Below, in pieces: positions 12,803 through 24,549 of a stretch of 64,000 nucleotides of DNA. Numbering within the stretch: the first letter of the stretch is position 1; each line of letters starts with the position of its first letter. The position numbers and the translations under genes are program-made. The notes beneath the pieces were generated by a model, which saw only the letters and a program-made list of their open reading frames with translations, did no database searches and was not told where the DNA came from. Source of the stretch: Bostrychus sinensis (lineage: Eukaryota; Chordata; Actinopteri; Gobiiformes; Eleotridae); the NCBI GenBank assembly GCA_020698575.1, contig CM036253.1, positions 2,739,273 to 2,803,272 of the forward strand, written 5' to 3'.

Positions 12803-13303
12803 TCACACAGACACACACCACCTCACACAGATGCACACCAGCCTCACAGACACACACCAACCTCACACAGACACACACCAACCTCACACAGACACACACC
12901 AACTTAACACAGACACACCAACCTCACACAGATGCACACCAGCCTCACACAGACACACACCAACTCACACAGACACACACCAACCTCCACAGACACACAC
13001 CAACTTAACACAGACACACAATACTAAACACAGACACACACCAACTTAACACAGACACACCAACTTAACACAGACACACACCAACTTAACACAGACACAC
13101 ACCAACCTCACAGACAAACACCAACCTCACACAGACACACGCCAGACTCACACAGACACACACCAGACTCACACAGACACACACCAGACTCACACAGACA
13201 CACACCAACTTAACACAGACACACACCAACTTAACACAGACACACACCAACTTAACACAGACACACACCAACTTAACACAGACACACACCAACTTAACAC
13301 CGC
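12803..13303. repeat. about 23-bp ACACAGACACACACCAACCT minisatellite
   Basis: CA-rich tandem copies of ACACAGACACACACCAAC followed by CTCAC or TTAAC. The downstream part is dominated by the CTTAAC version. Frames of 68-72 codons inside are repeat artefacts. Confidence 0.95.
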
Positions 13304-14585
13304 TCCTGGACCATACATAAACTCCAAAGAACGTTAGATGTTCCCAACAAGGCAGGTTGTCACAGTACGAGCACCCCTAGGGGCATGCAACACATTGCAG
13401 AGGGTACATGAAGTTCTTTATAGTACTCTCTCAGAAAATATTTGGTTTTCAAAGACTAAAATGAACCTAAATCTGGACTATGCTTAAGTATAAAACACAG
13501 AGTAACAGAAAAATGCGATACTAAAGAAGGACAAACCCAGGACTAAGCCAGGTCCTGGGGCTACACAAGACCAAACAGGACGGATCTTTGGATCTGAGAG
13601 AAGGGCTAACACTCAGAGTCAGCCGTTCACTCTCACATTCACTCAGTACGGGACATTCCGAGTCTCCAGTTCACCCGTTCATGTGTGCGTTTGAGGGAAG
13701 AGGACGTGCAGACTCTACAATACTGATTATTCTAACGAGTGTTAAATGATTCATGAGCCGATGTGAGAGGAAACGTCAGCTGTCGGGTTTTCACACCAAT
13801 GATAATATTTTCATTTCTGGAAAAATCACAGTTCATGGAGGTGTTTCTGAATCGAGAGCATCGTGAGGTCTGACCCGTTCCACACAGACCCAAAAAAACA
13901 CTCAATTAAATGTATTTTCTGATGCTAAAGGAGCTATTTTAATGAGTCTGTGTGTGGTATAATGATATTTTAATGCATAAACCCAGCAGTTTTCCCAGAT
14001 ACGTCTTCACAAAGCCACACTCCATTTTCTTTCTCACAGATTACAATAGAAACATGTTGGACCGGCCAGTTTCCCAGTGCAGAGGTCAAAGTTCACACTG
14101 ACTGACCTCCGAAAAGCCTCTGAGTCCAGAGCGGAGCAGCCTCATTACAGCAGCCTTTGTGTTTTTCTCATTTGTTTCCATGTGTTACTCTGTGCCACTG
14201 TCTGCAGCAGCTCACAGCACTTATCCAACCTTAGCTCCACTTTAAAGCACAACAAACTTTGCAGCTTTGTTCATTTTTTGGATGATTTGGTCACATTTTA
14301 CGCTTTCGTTTGTTTCCTCCTCGTAGCTGTACAAAAGTTTCCTCTGCCTCTGCCACATCTCAGAAATAAATCCATCTCTGACTTGTTACGACTGAAGCAG
14401 GACCAGACCACACTGCAGGGACACTGGGTCAGAGCTCCCATTCTTACAAGGCTGTTTTATTTTCCACAAAGATACACCAGGGGGCACTGCAGGGGGCTTT
14501 TATTCACCCTGCAACAACTCATTTAGCCATCACACTCACTCTAAAATGTTTTATAAAGGTCAGAATTGTTCATTAGTTCATTAAT
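13304..14585. other. gene-free stretch with one unexplained 149-codon frame
   Basis: Positions 14077-14526 (plus) stay open for 149 codons with a hydrophobic part near residues 25-45. It has no recognised domain, no splice context that I trust and no homologue I can name, so it is not called as a gene. Positions 13505-13575 contain a few CAGGACTAAGCCAGG-like bits related to the 11-bp satellite. Confidence 0.4.
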
Positions 14586-14589
14586 ATTT

Positions 14590-15017
14590 TTTTCTGGTCA
14601 AAAATTGGAAAATGTAACCAAATTTAAATATCTAGGTCTATATATTGATTCCCACCTTTCCTTTAAGGATCATTCCAAGACAATTAAGAGAAAATTTTAG
14701 ATTCATTAGAGACTGTCTATCGTTACAATCAGCAAAAATGTATTTTCATTCGATGATCATGACATTATCTACTGTCTCTCCACATCAAATACACACCAAT
14801 CCATTATAAAACCTCTGGAATCATTGTATAAAAAAGCACTTAAAGTATTAGACAGGAAGCCTTTAAGTTATCATCATTGTCACATCCTACACAAATATAA
14901 ACTGCTTAGTTGGGAAAATCTAATGAAACTGCATCATATCTGTTTAGTATATAAAATTCTACATGGTTTAGCTCCACCTCCTCTTTCCTCCTTTGTCACT
15001 GTGCAGTCTAAAGGCTT
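14590..15017 (+). mobile_element. LINE fragment, C-terminal part after reverse transcriptase (5' block)
   Basis: Positions 14615-14690 encode a degraded KFKYLGLYIDSHLSFKDHSK motif, the segment that follows the RT core in non-LTR elements. Positions 14824-15010 encode KKALKVLDRKPLSYHHCHI and LLSWENLMKLHHICLVYKIL. The minus-strand LINE at 50905-51840 encodes the same order (LLSWENMVKYSDLCLLYKII). Stops and frameshifts are present, so it is dead. It resumes at 15660 after an inserted element. Confidence 0.8.
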
Positions 15018-15658
15018 AGATCCACCAAGGCGACTCCCAGACTGCCACCGATAAGACGGAGCGACAGTTCGTCTCGTCTCCTCTCGTTCCCTCCCGTTTC
15101 CTCACGTCACATGACCTTTTTCCCTGTTCATTCACCGAAGCGACAACCGACCTTAAGACCGTATCTTGCGCATGCGCATGATGTAATTACCCCCCCCCCC
15201 AAAGCGGCAGATGGCGCTAGCCAGTGAACAAAGATAAACGGAAGTGACACAATGTTTGCGGAGTACATCTGCATGTAGCGCGCCTTGGTCTGCCACTGTT
15301 CTCAGCTTGTTTGAACATTTGAGAAGCGTGATCATGGCCGGTTTGGACATTGTTTTGTGTGGATTAGGTGCCGCTGCTCTGTTACTTGAAGAAGATAACT
15401 TTCCGCACGAAATTGCGAAGAATGCAAAAATGGTGACAGTACGCTGCCACATCGGTTTTCGCCTCTCGTCACTTCCGGTAGACCAAAGACCAAAGACGCC
15501 GATTCAACAACAACAAGGCTAATCGGCAGGAAACTGGTCAGACGGCCTCCGTCCTGGAGCGATGGGGGGCGACGGCGCATACAGATCAAAAGGACGGAAA
15601 TGAGCGACGTGGAAGAACCGTTAAGATGGCTTCAGATGGGCGATCGTCGCCTTGGTGT
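15014..15658. mobile_element. DNA element inserted into the LINE fragment
   Basis: The left end carries CACCAAGGCGAC and the right end GTCGCCTTGGTGTATACC, an inverted pair. LINE-coding sequence is contiguous across the insert. TTA lies on both sides (before GATCCACCAAGG and after ATACCCCCC), which would fit a 3-bp PIF/Harbinger-type duplication, although the extreme ends do not match perfectly. The interior has a C-run at 15190-15199 and no recognised transposase. Confidence 0.6.
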
Positions 15659-16060
15659 ATACCCCCCTTAACAGATGCACCACAGCTGCTTCTAGAGGGG
15701 ACTGCACTATCCCTGTGAGAAAAACTGCATTTAGCCAGGTTGTGTTTTCTTTTACAGCCTCAGTTCTCAGTGAGAGAGGCCCCTTCATTTCAGTTCTTTA
15801 AAATAAAAGCCAAAAGTGGCTTATTGAATCACAAAAATGTGAGCATTGACAGTAGTATTGTTTCTTATCTCATAATTCTATACTGTTGTAAATATATAAC
15901 TGTGTTATTTTAATGATGATATGTATTCAGACTGTGATATGTGAATTTTTACATGGACTATTGCTTTCAGGGTCTGTTACCATCTGGTTGTTGTTATAGA
16001 CACCATTGTTCTGATGTCTATTAATGAACACTGTCCCACTGAAAACTAAAATAAAAAAAT
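15659..16060 (+). mobile_element. LINE fragment, C-terminal end (3' block)
   Basis: The frame here reads SRGDCTIPVRKTAFSQVVF, matching ARGDCIIPFRKTSFGQTVF in the LINE at 50905-51840, followed by a degraded FKIKAKSGL tail. It continues the fragment that stops at 15017. Confidence 0.75.
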
Positions 16061-16927
16061 TAATAAGTTACCATTTAAATGCATTATGTTGAGGTTGTGG
16101 GTTTGATCCTTGGGCCAACAACAACCTCCTCTTCTGAATGTGAGAGTGAATAGTATGTACATTTATTTATTTATTTATTTTGCCCATAATAAAATTGTGT
16201 AAACTTGCAAAATCTATATAAAAACGAGCAGTATAAGAGCAGGGGAGAGGCAAAAAATCCAAAAGGGCTTATTCCATTTAACCAAAAACTCTCTTAAATA
16301 TTTTTAAATGGCATTAGTGATGTGTTGATTTTAACTAGATGGAAAAATTCACTCCACAGTCTGCAGCCTCTGTATCTTAAGCAGAACTGGGCTCTGGATG
16401 TTACAGATTTTGGGAAATGGAAGTCTTGATAAATAGAAATCACTTGTTTTACATTTGCTTCTGTTTACCATGAACTTGGTGTAAACTTTTGACACTGCTG
16501 GAGTATTTATTTTTATTTTTTTTTACTGTCAAAAACCACCGCTCTTCCTCTTTTCGACCGGTGCGGGCCCCTTCCTGTTTTAGAGCCGGTCATGTGATGC
16601 AACTCGAGATCTTGTGACAGTTTCCAGGAAAGACTTTGAGATCTGATTCCTCGAGGGTAGAGACTTATTCTCCCACAATATTCTGGGATTTAGAAAACAA
16701 GCTCTTACCATACAACAGATTAATTCTTTACATATCTATCTGTCTTTGCTGAAATCTTTTTTTTTTACAGTTTAAATCTAACTCTCATCAGCCTGAAGTG
16801 ACGCGCAGCTGAAGGTGACACGAGGCTTCACCGACACAATTTAAGAATCTAAAGGCGGCTGGACTCCTCAAAAGTTGATTTCTGGATATCTTTAATTTTA
16901 CCCAAAATACTAATCAGCCCACATCCC
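16061..16927. other. unassigned stretch with TTTA run and SINE B-box-like piece
   Basis: GGTTGTGGGTTTGATCCTTG near 16092-16112 resembles a degraded tRNA B box. Positions 16160-16181 are a TTTA microsatellite. No gene. Confidence 0.4.
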
Positions 16928-16930
16928 TAA

Positions 16931-17639
16931 AGCTGGGGACACACTACATGATTTTTTGCCCGATTTTACAATAATTCCCAGTTGCGCGGCGTCTGTTCCA
17001 GTCAACACTAGCTGCAGGGAATCGTAATCACCAGTCGGCCCTGAAATCCGTTAGTGTGTGATGTTCAAAGACTCGAATCGTTAAGTGTGTGCACCGCAAA
17101 AACCCGGCCTGGCGTCAGTCGCAAGCAATCAAACACCGACTCTGGACCACACTCCTGTAGTGTGGGACGTTTACATCCAACTGGGAATTCATGGAGTCCA
17201 GCGGCCGATGAAAAACAGCTGATGGGACACAGGAAATAGCGTCAGAGAACGAAGACAAAGCAACAGGAAGCAGCGGGAAAATATAAGCGGAAATTTGAAG
17301 AAGAAGAAGAAAACCATGGCAAACAATGAAGAAAGTTGAGCGCTACCCAAGTGAAACTGGATACATAGACGTTTTTTTTTTTCCTTTTTTCCAAACAGAG
17401 AGCTGCACACACAACGGCAACAGCGACCCAGGCAGCTCCATGTTTGTTACCATTTAGTTCCCCGCCAGAGTTTGGTGCGTTTGGTTGGCGTCAGGCGCGG
17501 CCTCAGCAGATCTTGTAGTGTGTGAGGCGCAGTCTTTCAGTCGTCAGAACTAAATCTGCTGAAACCAGTCGTTAGTGTGCGCTCCTGGTCTTTTCAGAAT
17601 CTGTAACCACTGAGAAAATCCTGGAGTGTGTCCCCAGCT
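16931..17639. mobile_element. PIF/Harbinger-like MITE with TAA target duplication
   Basis: Starts AGCTGGGGACACACT and ends AGTGTGTCCCCAGCT. Both sides are flanked by TAA (16928-16930 and 17640-17642), the TWA-type duplication of PIF/Harbinger elements. The 709-bp interior has only short frames. Confidence 0.85.
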
Positions 17640-17642
17640 TAA

Positions 17643-18153
17643 AGCAGCAGATTCACCATAACATTATGAACACCTGCCTCGTACACAACAAACTGCTCTG
17701 TCCTGTGTTCATTAACTCCCTCATCAGTCTGAGCTCCAGTAGCTCCACTCCATATTTTTCCTGCTTCTTTCCTGCCCCTGGATGATTCCGAGGCGTCCCC
17801 TGAAACCGCTGCTCCTTCTCGATGTCATGTGACTCTCCTCTGACCTCTGACCTTCTGTTCTTGAGCAGATCTCAACTTCGCCGCTTTGTTTTGGACTCGT
17901 CGTCCCGTGCGTCCTCACCTTCTGCGCGTGATGACCCGACCTCAGTGTTTGTCCGCGGTTCTCAGGCGGACGCTCGGTGTTTGGACAGATCATGTGACCA
18001 AACTCAGTCACCCTCCCCAGGTGCATCATGGGAAGTCAGATCACAAGTGGAGGGTCATTCGTATGTAGAGTCACACACACAGAGAGAGATGAGTGTGGGA
18101 TCATGGGACACGTCTGTAACCATGACGACAGCAGAGGCACGGACAGAGGACTT
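17643..18153. other. unassigned stretch with overlapping short frames
   Basis: Frames of 101-132 codons overlap on opposite strands (17724-18220) without recognisable domains. I make no gene call. Confidence 0.45.
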
Positions 18154-18524
18154 CACTGCAAAAAATCAACATCTACATTACATAAAATTACTTGTATTCA
18201 GATTATCAGTCTTGATTTAAGCAAAAAATAACTAGGTTAGATTTATTTAGTTATTAGGTAACTTATTACTAGATTATTAGCCTTGTTTCAAAGTATTTTT
18301 TTCCCTGTTTCAAGCTATTTTTACTTATTTCAAGCAAAATTATCTTATCCCATGGACAGATCATTGAATCTTGAAACATGGAACAAGGCTAATAATCTAG
18401 TAATAACCTGATTCTAGTTACCTAATACATAAATAAATCTAATCTAGTGAAAACTGCTCAAATCAAGATTAATAATCTGAATTCAAGTAATTTTATCTAA
18501 TGTAGATGTTGAAAATTTGCAGTG
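18154..18524. mobile_element. near-palindromic hairpin MITE (CACTGCAAAAA type)
   Basis: About 100 bp at the left (CACTGCA, CATCTACATTA, AAATTACTTG, TTCAGATTAT, TCTTGATTT) recur as the reverse complement at the right, ending TTTGCAGTG. The central CTTGTTTC/GAAACAAG-like parts also pair. Flanks GAGGACTT and TAGGATTT agree at six of eight bases, possibly an aged 8-bp duplication. Confidence 0.85.
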
Positions 18525-18549
18525 TAGGATTTGTGGACCGTGTGCTGTG

Positions 18550-18690
18550 TGGACATCAGGGGCAGAGTGGTTTTCAGTGTGGCCTCACAGTGAGAAGGTC
18601 CCAGGTTTGATTCCTGTGGGGTCTTTCTGTGTGGAGTTTGCAGTTCTCTCTGTGTCTGGGTGAGTTTCCTCCTCCATCAACCTAAAACAT
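18550..18690 (+). mobile_element. tRNA-derived SINE fragment
   Basis: GTCCCAGGTTTGATTCCTGT carries a B-box-like core, followed by TCTTTCTGTGTGGAGTTTGC and CTGGGTGAGTTTCCTCC, a body characteristic of fish tRNA SINEs. Truncated; it abuts the MITE at 18711. Confidence 0.65.
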
Positions 18691-18710
18691 GCACAACAGA
18701 GGGGAAAATA

Positions 18711-19217
18711 ACACAGGTCTACAGCAAAACGCTTAGGTCACTAATAAAGAAAAAGTAAGTGAGAAGTGCAGATATAGTTTCCAAGAAACAGTATTGGGTC
18801 AAAATAGGAAATTTATGCAAAATAAGGCAAAAACAGTGTTTATCAGAAGGTACAGCGTCTACAAGCAACCAGTTCTATCTGAAAGCTGCACATTCAATAC
18901 ATTCATTTTAATATGGCTAGAGTTTTGACATAAAATGTTTTGTTTTTATTTGCAGAAATCTCTCTCTTGGAAGTGGACAAAATGCATGCATGTAGAGAAA
19001 TTAAATATTTTCAAAATATAAATATTATTTTTAAGCAAAAATGCCTAAATCTATTGTATAAACAGATGCGATTTTGATGTGAAACAATATCATTAAATAT
19101 CTTGAATACATAGCTAACCAGCACAGTTATCATTGATTTTCAGTTCATCAAAATAAATGAGATTTAGCCACTTTTATCTCAGAAGCAGATCGAGTCCAAA
19201 CATTTGTAGACCTGTGT
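18711..19217 (-). mobile_element. MITE with ACACAGGTCTACA ends, copy 2 (inverted)
   Basis: The same element as 9736-10276 in reverse orientation, slightly shorter through small deletions. Both ends are intact (ACACAGGTCTACA and TGTAGACCTGTGT). Confidence 0.88.
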
Positions 19218-19970
19218 AATCATGTTTGTAGCGATTGTTCCTTTAAAAAGATTCTGAATCAATTCAGAAAAGCTAATAATCTGAATTTAATTAAGACTGA
19301 TGACTGAAGTAGTTCTGTACAAATCTTACGCTGCTGGGCTTTGCTCTGGCAAATGCTGACAAATGTTTCTGCTGTAACATATTAATTATTAGTTCTCTAG
19401 TTTTGTTTTTTGGAGTAGAAAGTGTTTAACTCTAGGCGTCTGAACCAAAATCAAACTGGGAGATGCCCTAAAGCCTGGAACACACCAACGCCCGACCGCT
19501 GTCAGCAGAGGGCGCTGTCTCCTCTGTCGCCGCTGAAAGTGGCTGCAGACACCGGAGCGACTCAGAGCCACGACCGAGCAGTGCGCATGTGCAAAACGTA
19601 ATAACTATTTAAACAGCAGGCGGCGCTAGTCACTAAACTCAAATACTCAAAAGTCAATCATAATTATTGGCACTAGATTAAACTCTGATCACAGTAATGA
19701 ATGAAAGGGACTGGATTATTGCAGCTGTTTGCCTCAGAGGAGGATTATATTTTTATCTGCACGAGGCTAAAGCTAAGCTAACTGCTAACATTACCGGAAC
19801 TCACCAAACAGACTCACGTTGCCGACCGTGATGATCGCCGCGGTGTGTCCCGGTCTTTAGACGTCCACCTCCTCATGCAGACCAAAGGTTAGCTTTGTTA
19901 TCTCTGTGGGGACATTTGTTCTCTGCATTTGATTCTTCAGTGTCGCTGCGGGGAAACCTGTCAGGATCAG
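19218..19970. other. unassigned stretch
   Basis: Positions 19465-19520 (AAAGCCTGGAACACACCAA, GGGCGCTGTC) resemble the end of another Harbinger-like element, but no partner end is clear. No gene. Confidence 0.4.
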
Positions 19971-19975
19971 TGAGA

Positions 19976-20056
19976 CCAGGTCTGAGTCAGGACCCAGGTC
20001 TGAGTCAGGACCCAGGTCTGAGTCAGGACCCAGGTCTGAGCCAGGACCCAGGTCAG
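19976..20056. repeat. 18-bp GGTCTGAGTCAGGACCCA tandem repeat
   Basis: Four to five copies, the last with GCC in place of GTC. Frames through it on both strands are repeat-driven. Confidence 0.9.
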
Positions 20057-20531
20057 GACCTCGCTGGAGGAAATCCACCCAGACTGAAGAGAACATACAA
20101 ACTCAACACAGAAAGGCCCCACATAAAACCTGGAGAGGGGTCCAGCTAAGGCCCTGCACTCAGCTTCTTAAATTATACTCATTTCATATTTTTATTTTGA
20201 TTTACATAATCAATATTTTAGATAAAGTTATAACAAACATAAAGTAGCCAATAGTGAATTAAAAATGCCCAGAAATGTAATTGTTTTTCAGATTGATAAG
20301 CAGTATCAGTAAGAGCATAGTAGCTTTAACATTTGAATGATACCTGTTCCTGTTCCTGACAGGTTTAACCCCAGCTGCACTGAAGGCTGGGTCACATGCA
20401 GGGACATTAAAGCCTGCCTCACACTTTCCTTTGTTCATTTGTCTTGGTTTCATCCCAGAAGTTGGTTGTGAAAGTCTGAAACCTCATCCAGCAGCTTTGG
20501 GCCTGAGGCAGGTTCAGGTTCAGTTTGTCTA

Positions 20532-21188
20532 ACGTATTTTCTGGACTATAAGTCGCATTTTTTTCCATCGTCTGGCTAGGGGTGCGACGTATACTCAGGT
20601 GTGACTTATATATTAAAATATTTCAGGTGTTGGTTAGAGGGCGCTCTAGGCTTGTGTCCCAGCATCTGCTGCACCTGTACCACTGACAATTTAAAATGTA
20701 AACATTACCACTAACAACTTAGGCTATAAAGACAACTGAGAAAGAGCGGAATAATTGGAAATGGAACTGATGCTGAGTCTGACGACAGCCACGCAGAGGA
20801 GGAAGCAGCGCTTCGTCTACCTCCGGAGTTGGCGGAGTTGTTCAGAAGCGACACCGAGGATGAAGAATTTAAAGGATTTAGTGATTAGGAGTGAGATGGT
20901 GAGTTTGGTGAACTTGTTATATTATGTTCTTTATGCTATAGTTATGTGAATAACTGTTAATATATTACGTTAACATACGAGACACCTATTCAGTTCGTTG
21001 TTTATGCTTCATGTAGCTGAATAACCATCAATGTGTTACGTTAGCAAACCGCACACCTATTCAGCTGTTGTTCTCTATTCTATTATTACTATAACTTGCC
21101 TTTCAACATGAAATGTCTGTTCTTGGTGTTGGATTTTGTAAAATAAATTTCCCCCCAAAAAATGCGACTTATAGTCCGGAAAATACGG
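20532..21188. mobile_element. TA-flanked DNA transposon remnant (Tc/pogo-like ends)
   Basis: The left end is ACGTATTTTCTGGACTATAA and the right end is TTATAGTCCGGAAAATACGG; both are inverted copies over about 25 bp and are flanked by TA. One internal frame reads LPPELAELFRSDTEDEEF (about 20800-20870), an acidic segment like those in transposase-derived fish repeats. Related fragments lie at 3490-3550, 25665-25900 and 58465 onwards. Superfamily assignment is tentative. Confidence 0.75.
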
Positions 21189-21730
21189 TAATTATTAAAA
21201 AGGCCACCAAACAATGTCCAGAGTTATCCTGAAATGTTCTCAGTGACAGCTGCTCAGTGTTTAAGTGTGAACTTGATCTTTTCAGGTCTGTTTTCTTCAT
21301 AAATTATTCCTTTTACAAAATAATTAAGATTTCCTCAAACAAAAGAAAACAACAGCATACTTTTCTACTGTGTGGATGTAAAACTCCTCTCAGGGAGCAG
21401 CTCTGTTAAACCGTTCTTCATATTTTGGTGACAGAAGTGGGAGTGGTCTGTGGGGGCCCTCTCTCTGGGGCCCGCTCTCTTGCTGAGCGTAAAGTGTCTG
21501 CTGTAAACTGAGCTCCACACTTCAATAATCAGCTCTGAACTCAGTTTTACTCGGTCTGGGCGGTGCTAGTTTATAATCTAGGACAGCCTTTCCCAAAGTC
21601 AAAAGCTTTAAGGGCCCCTTAAAAATCTGACAAATCCACGCGGACCCCCAACAATAAAACTTTACTATATTCAAAAGTCTATGTCATGGTTTTCCCACAA
21701 AGATTTCTATAAAAAAGTTAAGGTTATGAA

Positions 21731-22656
21731 GACTCCACTGCTTCAAATACAACCACAAAAATACTACAAATAATACTACAAAAATACTATGAATACAGCT
21801 ACATATAATACTACCAAAATACTACAAATAATACAACAAAAACAATTCAGATAATGATACAAAAATACTACAAACACTACTAGAACTACTATAAAGTTTA
21901 GTCCTGGTTTAGTCCTGGTTTAGTCCTGGTTTAGTCCTGGTTTAGTCCTTGTTTAGTCCTGGTTTAGACCTGGTTTAGACCTGGTTTAGTCCTTGTTTAG
22001 TCCTGGTTTAGACCTGGTTTAGACCTGGTTTAGTTCTGGTTTAAACCTAGTTTAGTCCTGGTTCAGTCCTGGTTTAGTCCTGGTTTAGACCTGGTTTAGT
22101 CCTGGTTCAGTCCTGGTTTAGTCCTGGTTTAGACCTGGTTTAGTCCTGGTTTAGTCCTGGTTTAGTCCTGGTTTAGTCCTGGTTTAGACCTGGTTTAGAC
22201 CTGGTTTAGTCCTTGTTTAGTCCTGGTTTAGACCTGGTTTAGACCTGGTTTAGTCCTTGTTTAGTCCTGGTTTAGACCTGGTTTGGTCCTGGTTTAGTCC
22301 TTGTTTAGTCCTGGTTTAGTCCTGGTTTAATCCTGGTTTAGTCCTTGTTTTGTCCTGGTTTAAACCTAGTTTAGTCCTGGTTTAGTCCTGGTTTAGTCCT
22401 GGTTTAGACCTGGTTTAGTCCTTGTTTATTCCTGGTTTAAACCTAGTTTAGTCCTGGTTTAGTCCTGGTTTAGTCCTGGTTTAAACCTAGACTCCACTGC
22501 TTCAAATACAACCACAAAAATACTACAAATAATACTACAAAAATACTATGAATACAGCTACATATAATACTACCAAAATACCACAAATAATACAACAAAA
22601 ACAATTCAGATAATCGTACAAAAATACTACAAACACTACTAGAACTACTATAAAGT
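21731..22656. repeat. 759-bp higher-order direct duplication
   Basis: A block beginning GACTCCACTGCTTCAAATAC, with CTACAAATAATACTAC-type sequence, runs to the start of the 11-bp array at 21731-21896. It recurs nearly identically at 22490-22656, again followed by the array. The two starts are 759 bp apart, so the block and the array between were duplicated as a unit. Confidence 0.88.
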
Positions 22657-23660
22657 TTAGTCCTGGTTTAGTCCTGGTTTAGACCTGGTTTAGTCCTGGT
22701 TTAGACCTGGTTTAGTCCTTGTTTAGTTCTGGTTTAAACCTAGTTTAGTCCTGGTTCAGTCCTGGTTTAGTCCTGGTTTAGACCTGGTTTAGTCCTGGTT
22801 TAGTCCTGGTTTAGTCCTGGTTTAGTCCTTGTTTAGTCCTGGTTTAGACCTGGTTTAGACCTGGTTTAGTCCTGTTTTAGTCCTGGTTTAGTCCTTGTTT
22901 TGTCCTGGTTTAGACCTGGTTTGGTCCTGGTTTAGTCCTTGTTTAGTCCTGGTTTAGTCCTGGTTTAGTCCTGGTTTAGTCCTGGTTTAGTCCTTGTTTT
23001 GTCCTGGTTTAAACCTGGTTTAGTCCTTGTTTAGACCTGGTTTAGTCCTGGTTTAGTCCTGGTTTAGACCTGGTTTAGACCTGGTTTAGTCCTGGTTTCG
23101 TCCTGGTTTAGTCCTGGTTTAGTCCTTGTTTTGTCCTGGTTTAAACCTAGTTTAGTCCTGGTTTAGTCCTGGTTTAGTCCTGGTTTAGTCCTTGTTTTGT
23201 CCTGGTTTAAACCTAGTTTAGTCCTGGTTTAGTCCTGGTTTAGTCCTGGTTTAGTCCTGGTTTAGACCTGGTTTAGTCCTTGTTTATTCCTGGTTTAAAC
23301 CTAGTTTAGTCCTGGTTTAGTCCTGGTTTAGTCCTGGTTTAGTCCTTGTTTAGTCCTGGTTTAAACCTAGTTTAGTCCTGGTTTAGTCCTGGTTTAGTCC
23401 TTGTTTAGTCCTGGTTTAGTCCTGGTTTAGTCCTGGTTTAGACCTGGTTTAGTCCTTGTTTAGTCCTGGTTTAGTCCTTGTTTAGTCCTGGTTTAGTCCT
23501 GGTTTAGTCCTGGTTTAGACCTGGTTTAGACCCGGTTTAGTCCTTGTTTAGTCCTGGTTTAGTCCTTGTTTAGTCCTGGTTTAGTCCTTGTTTAGTCCTG
23601 GTTTAGACCTGGTTTAGATCTGGTTTAGTCTTGGTTTAGTCCTGGTTTAGTCTTTGATTT
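21897..23660. repeat. 11-bp TTTAGTCCTGG minisatellite array
   Basis: Tandem TTTAGTCCTGG with variants TTTAGACCTGG, TTTAGTCCTTG and TTTAAACCTAG, interrupted by the unique block at 22490-22656. It is the reverse complement of the array at 1-1046. Confidence 0.97.
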
Positions 23661-23810
23661 GTCCTTATTTATTTTTATATTAATCCCTATTTTATTCTCC
23701 TTTTTTTAGATTTGCTTTAGTCCAGCTCTAGTCTTATTTTAATTCATTAAAGCTTGTTCTTTAAAACCCAAATATTTTCTGAGTTGGTGTCAAATGTTTG
23801 AGAACCACTG

Positions 23811-24549
23811 TCCTGAAAAACTCACATACACACACAGTATTTTAATCAAAAACAGGTTACACAGATCTTTTTCTTTCCTCAGCAGCTGAAAAACCTTGAT
23901 TTGAAGTGACATTTAAAATATTATTATCACATAAACAGAAAGACCCGGGTTCAAATCCCCGCCTGGGCCCTTTTTATCTTACATTTTATTTATTCTTGAG
24001 TTATTTTAATCACAAATATTGTCCTAAATAAAGCTTCCTATGAAATACTAAACACTGAGTTAACGTCACCGCTCAGAGACTGTTTGTTTTCACACATGAT
24101 TAAAGTCATTAGGGAGCTCCAGTCTCATTAATTATAATTATCTCTGAGCAGAGTCTAATGAGGACAACAGACGACCTGCAACAAACCACAACAAGCTCCG
24201 GCGCTAACGAGGACGCAGCCAAAGACTCCCGCCGTCTCCTCCGAGTCAAGCACAAACTCCTGTTCAGCCATTCATATCAGCATTTTCATAAAAACGCCAA
24301 GAAAACACGAGTTATGGATTACATTCTGCTGACGTTTGGGTAAAGATTCGCAAATATTATCCTAAAATCAGTTTTCAAGGTTTTCACTTTTCATAATTCT
24401 GCTGGAAATACATAAAATTAGAGGATTTTATAGAAATAGTTTGACAGCAAAGGGACGGACGTCTGTCATGAAATTAATCACATGGGTACTTTTGGCATAG
24501 GTTTTTACTCCAGATGCTACTCCTGACACATTTCCAAACATATTTACTA
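23811..24549. other. unassigned stretch with a tRNA-like B-box remnant
   Basis: Positions 23942-23972 contain GACCCGGGTTCAAATCCCCG then a T-run, which resembles a tRNA T-arm. No D-arm or anticodon arm precedes it. A 61-codon frame at 24158 has no recognised domain. Confidence 0.45.

Larger units (their letters stand above)
21584..23810. mobile_element. possible hAT-like element hosting the 11-bp array
   Basis: The left end CAGCCTTTCCCAAAGTC and the right end GTTTGAGAACCACTG are loosely inverted copies (CAG..TTC.CAAA). The array at 21897-23660 lies between them. No matching 8-bp flanks were found, so this is a structural suggestion only. Confidence 0.35.

Noticed and set aside
14077..14526. 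149-codon plus-strand frame as a gene
   Set aside because: No domain, weak composition and no supporting splice or promoter signals; next to LINE debris.
23942..23980. tRNA gene
   Set aside because: Only a T-arm-like segment followed by a T-run is visible; no D-arm, anticodon arm or acceptor partner.
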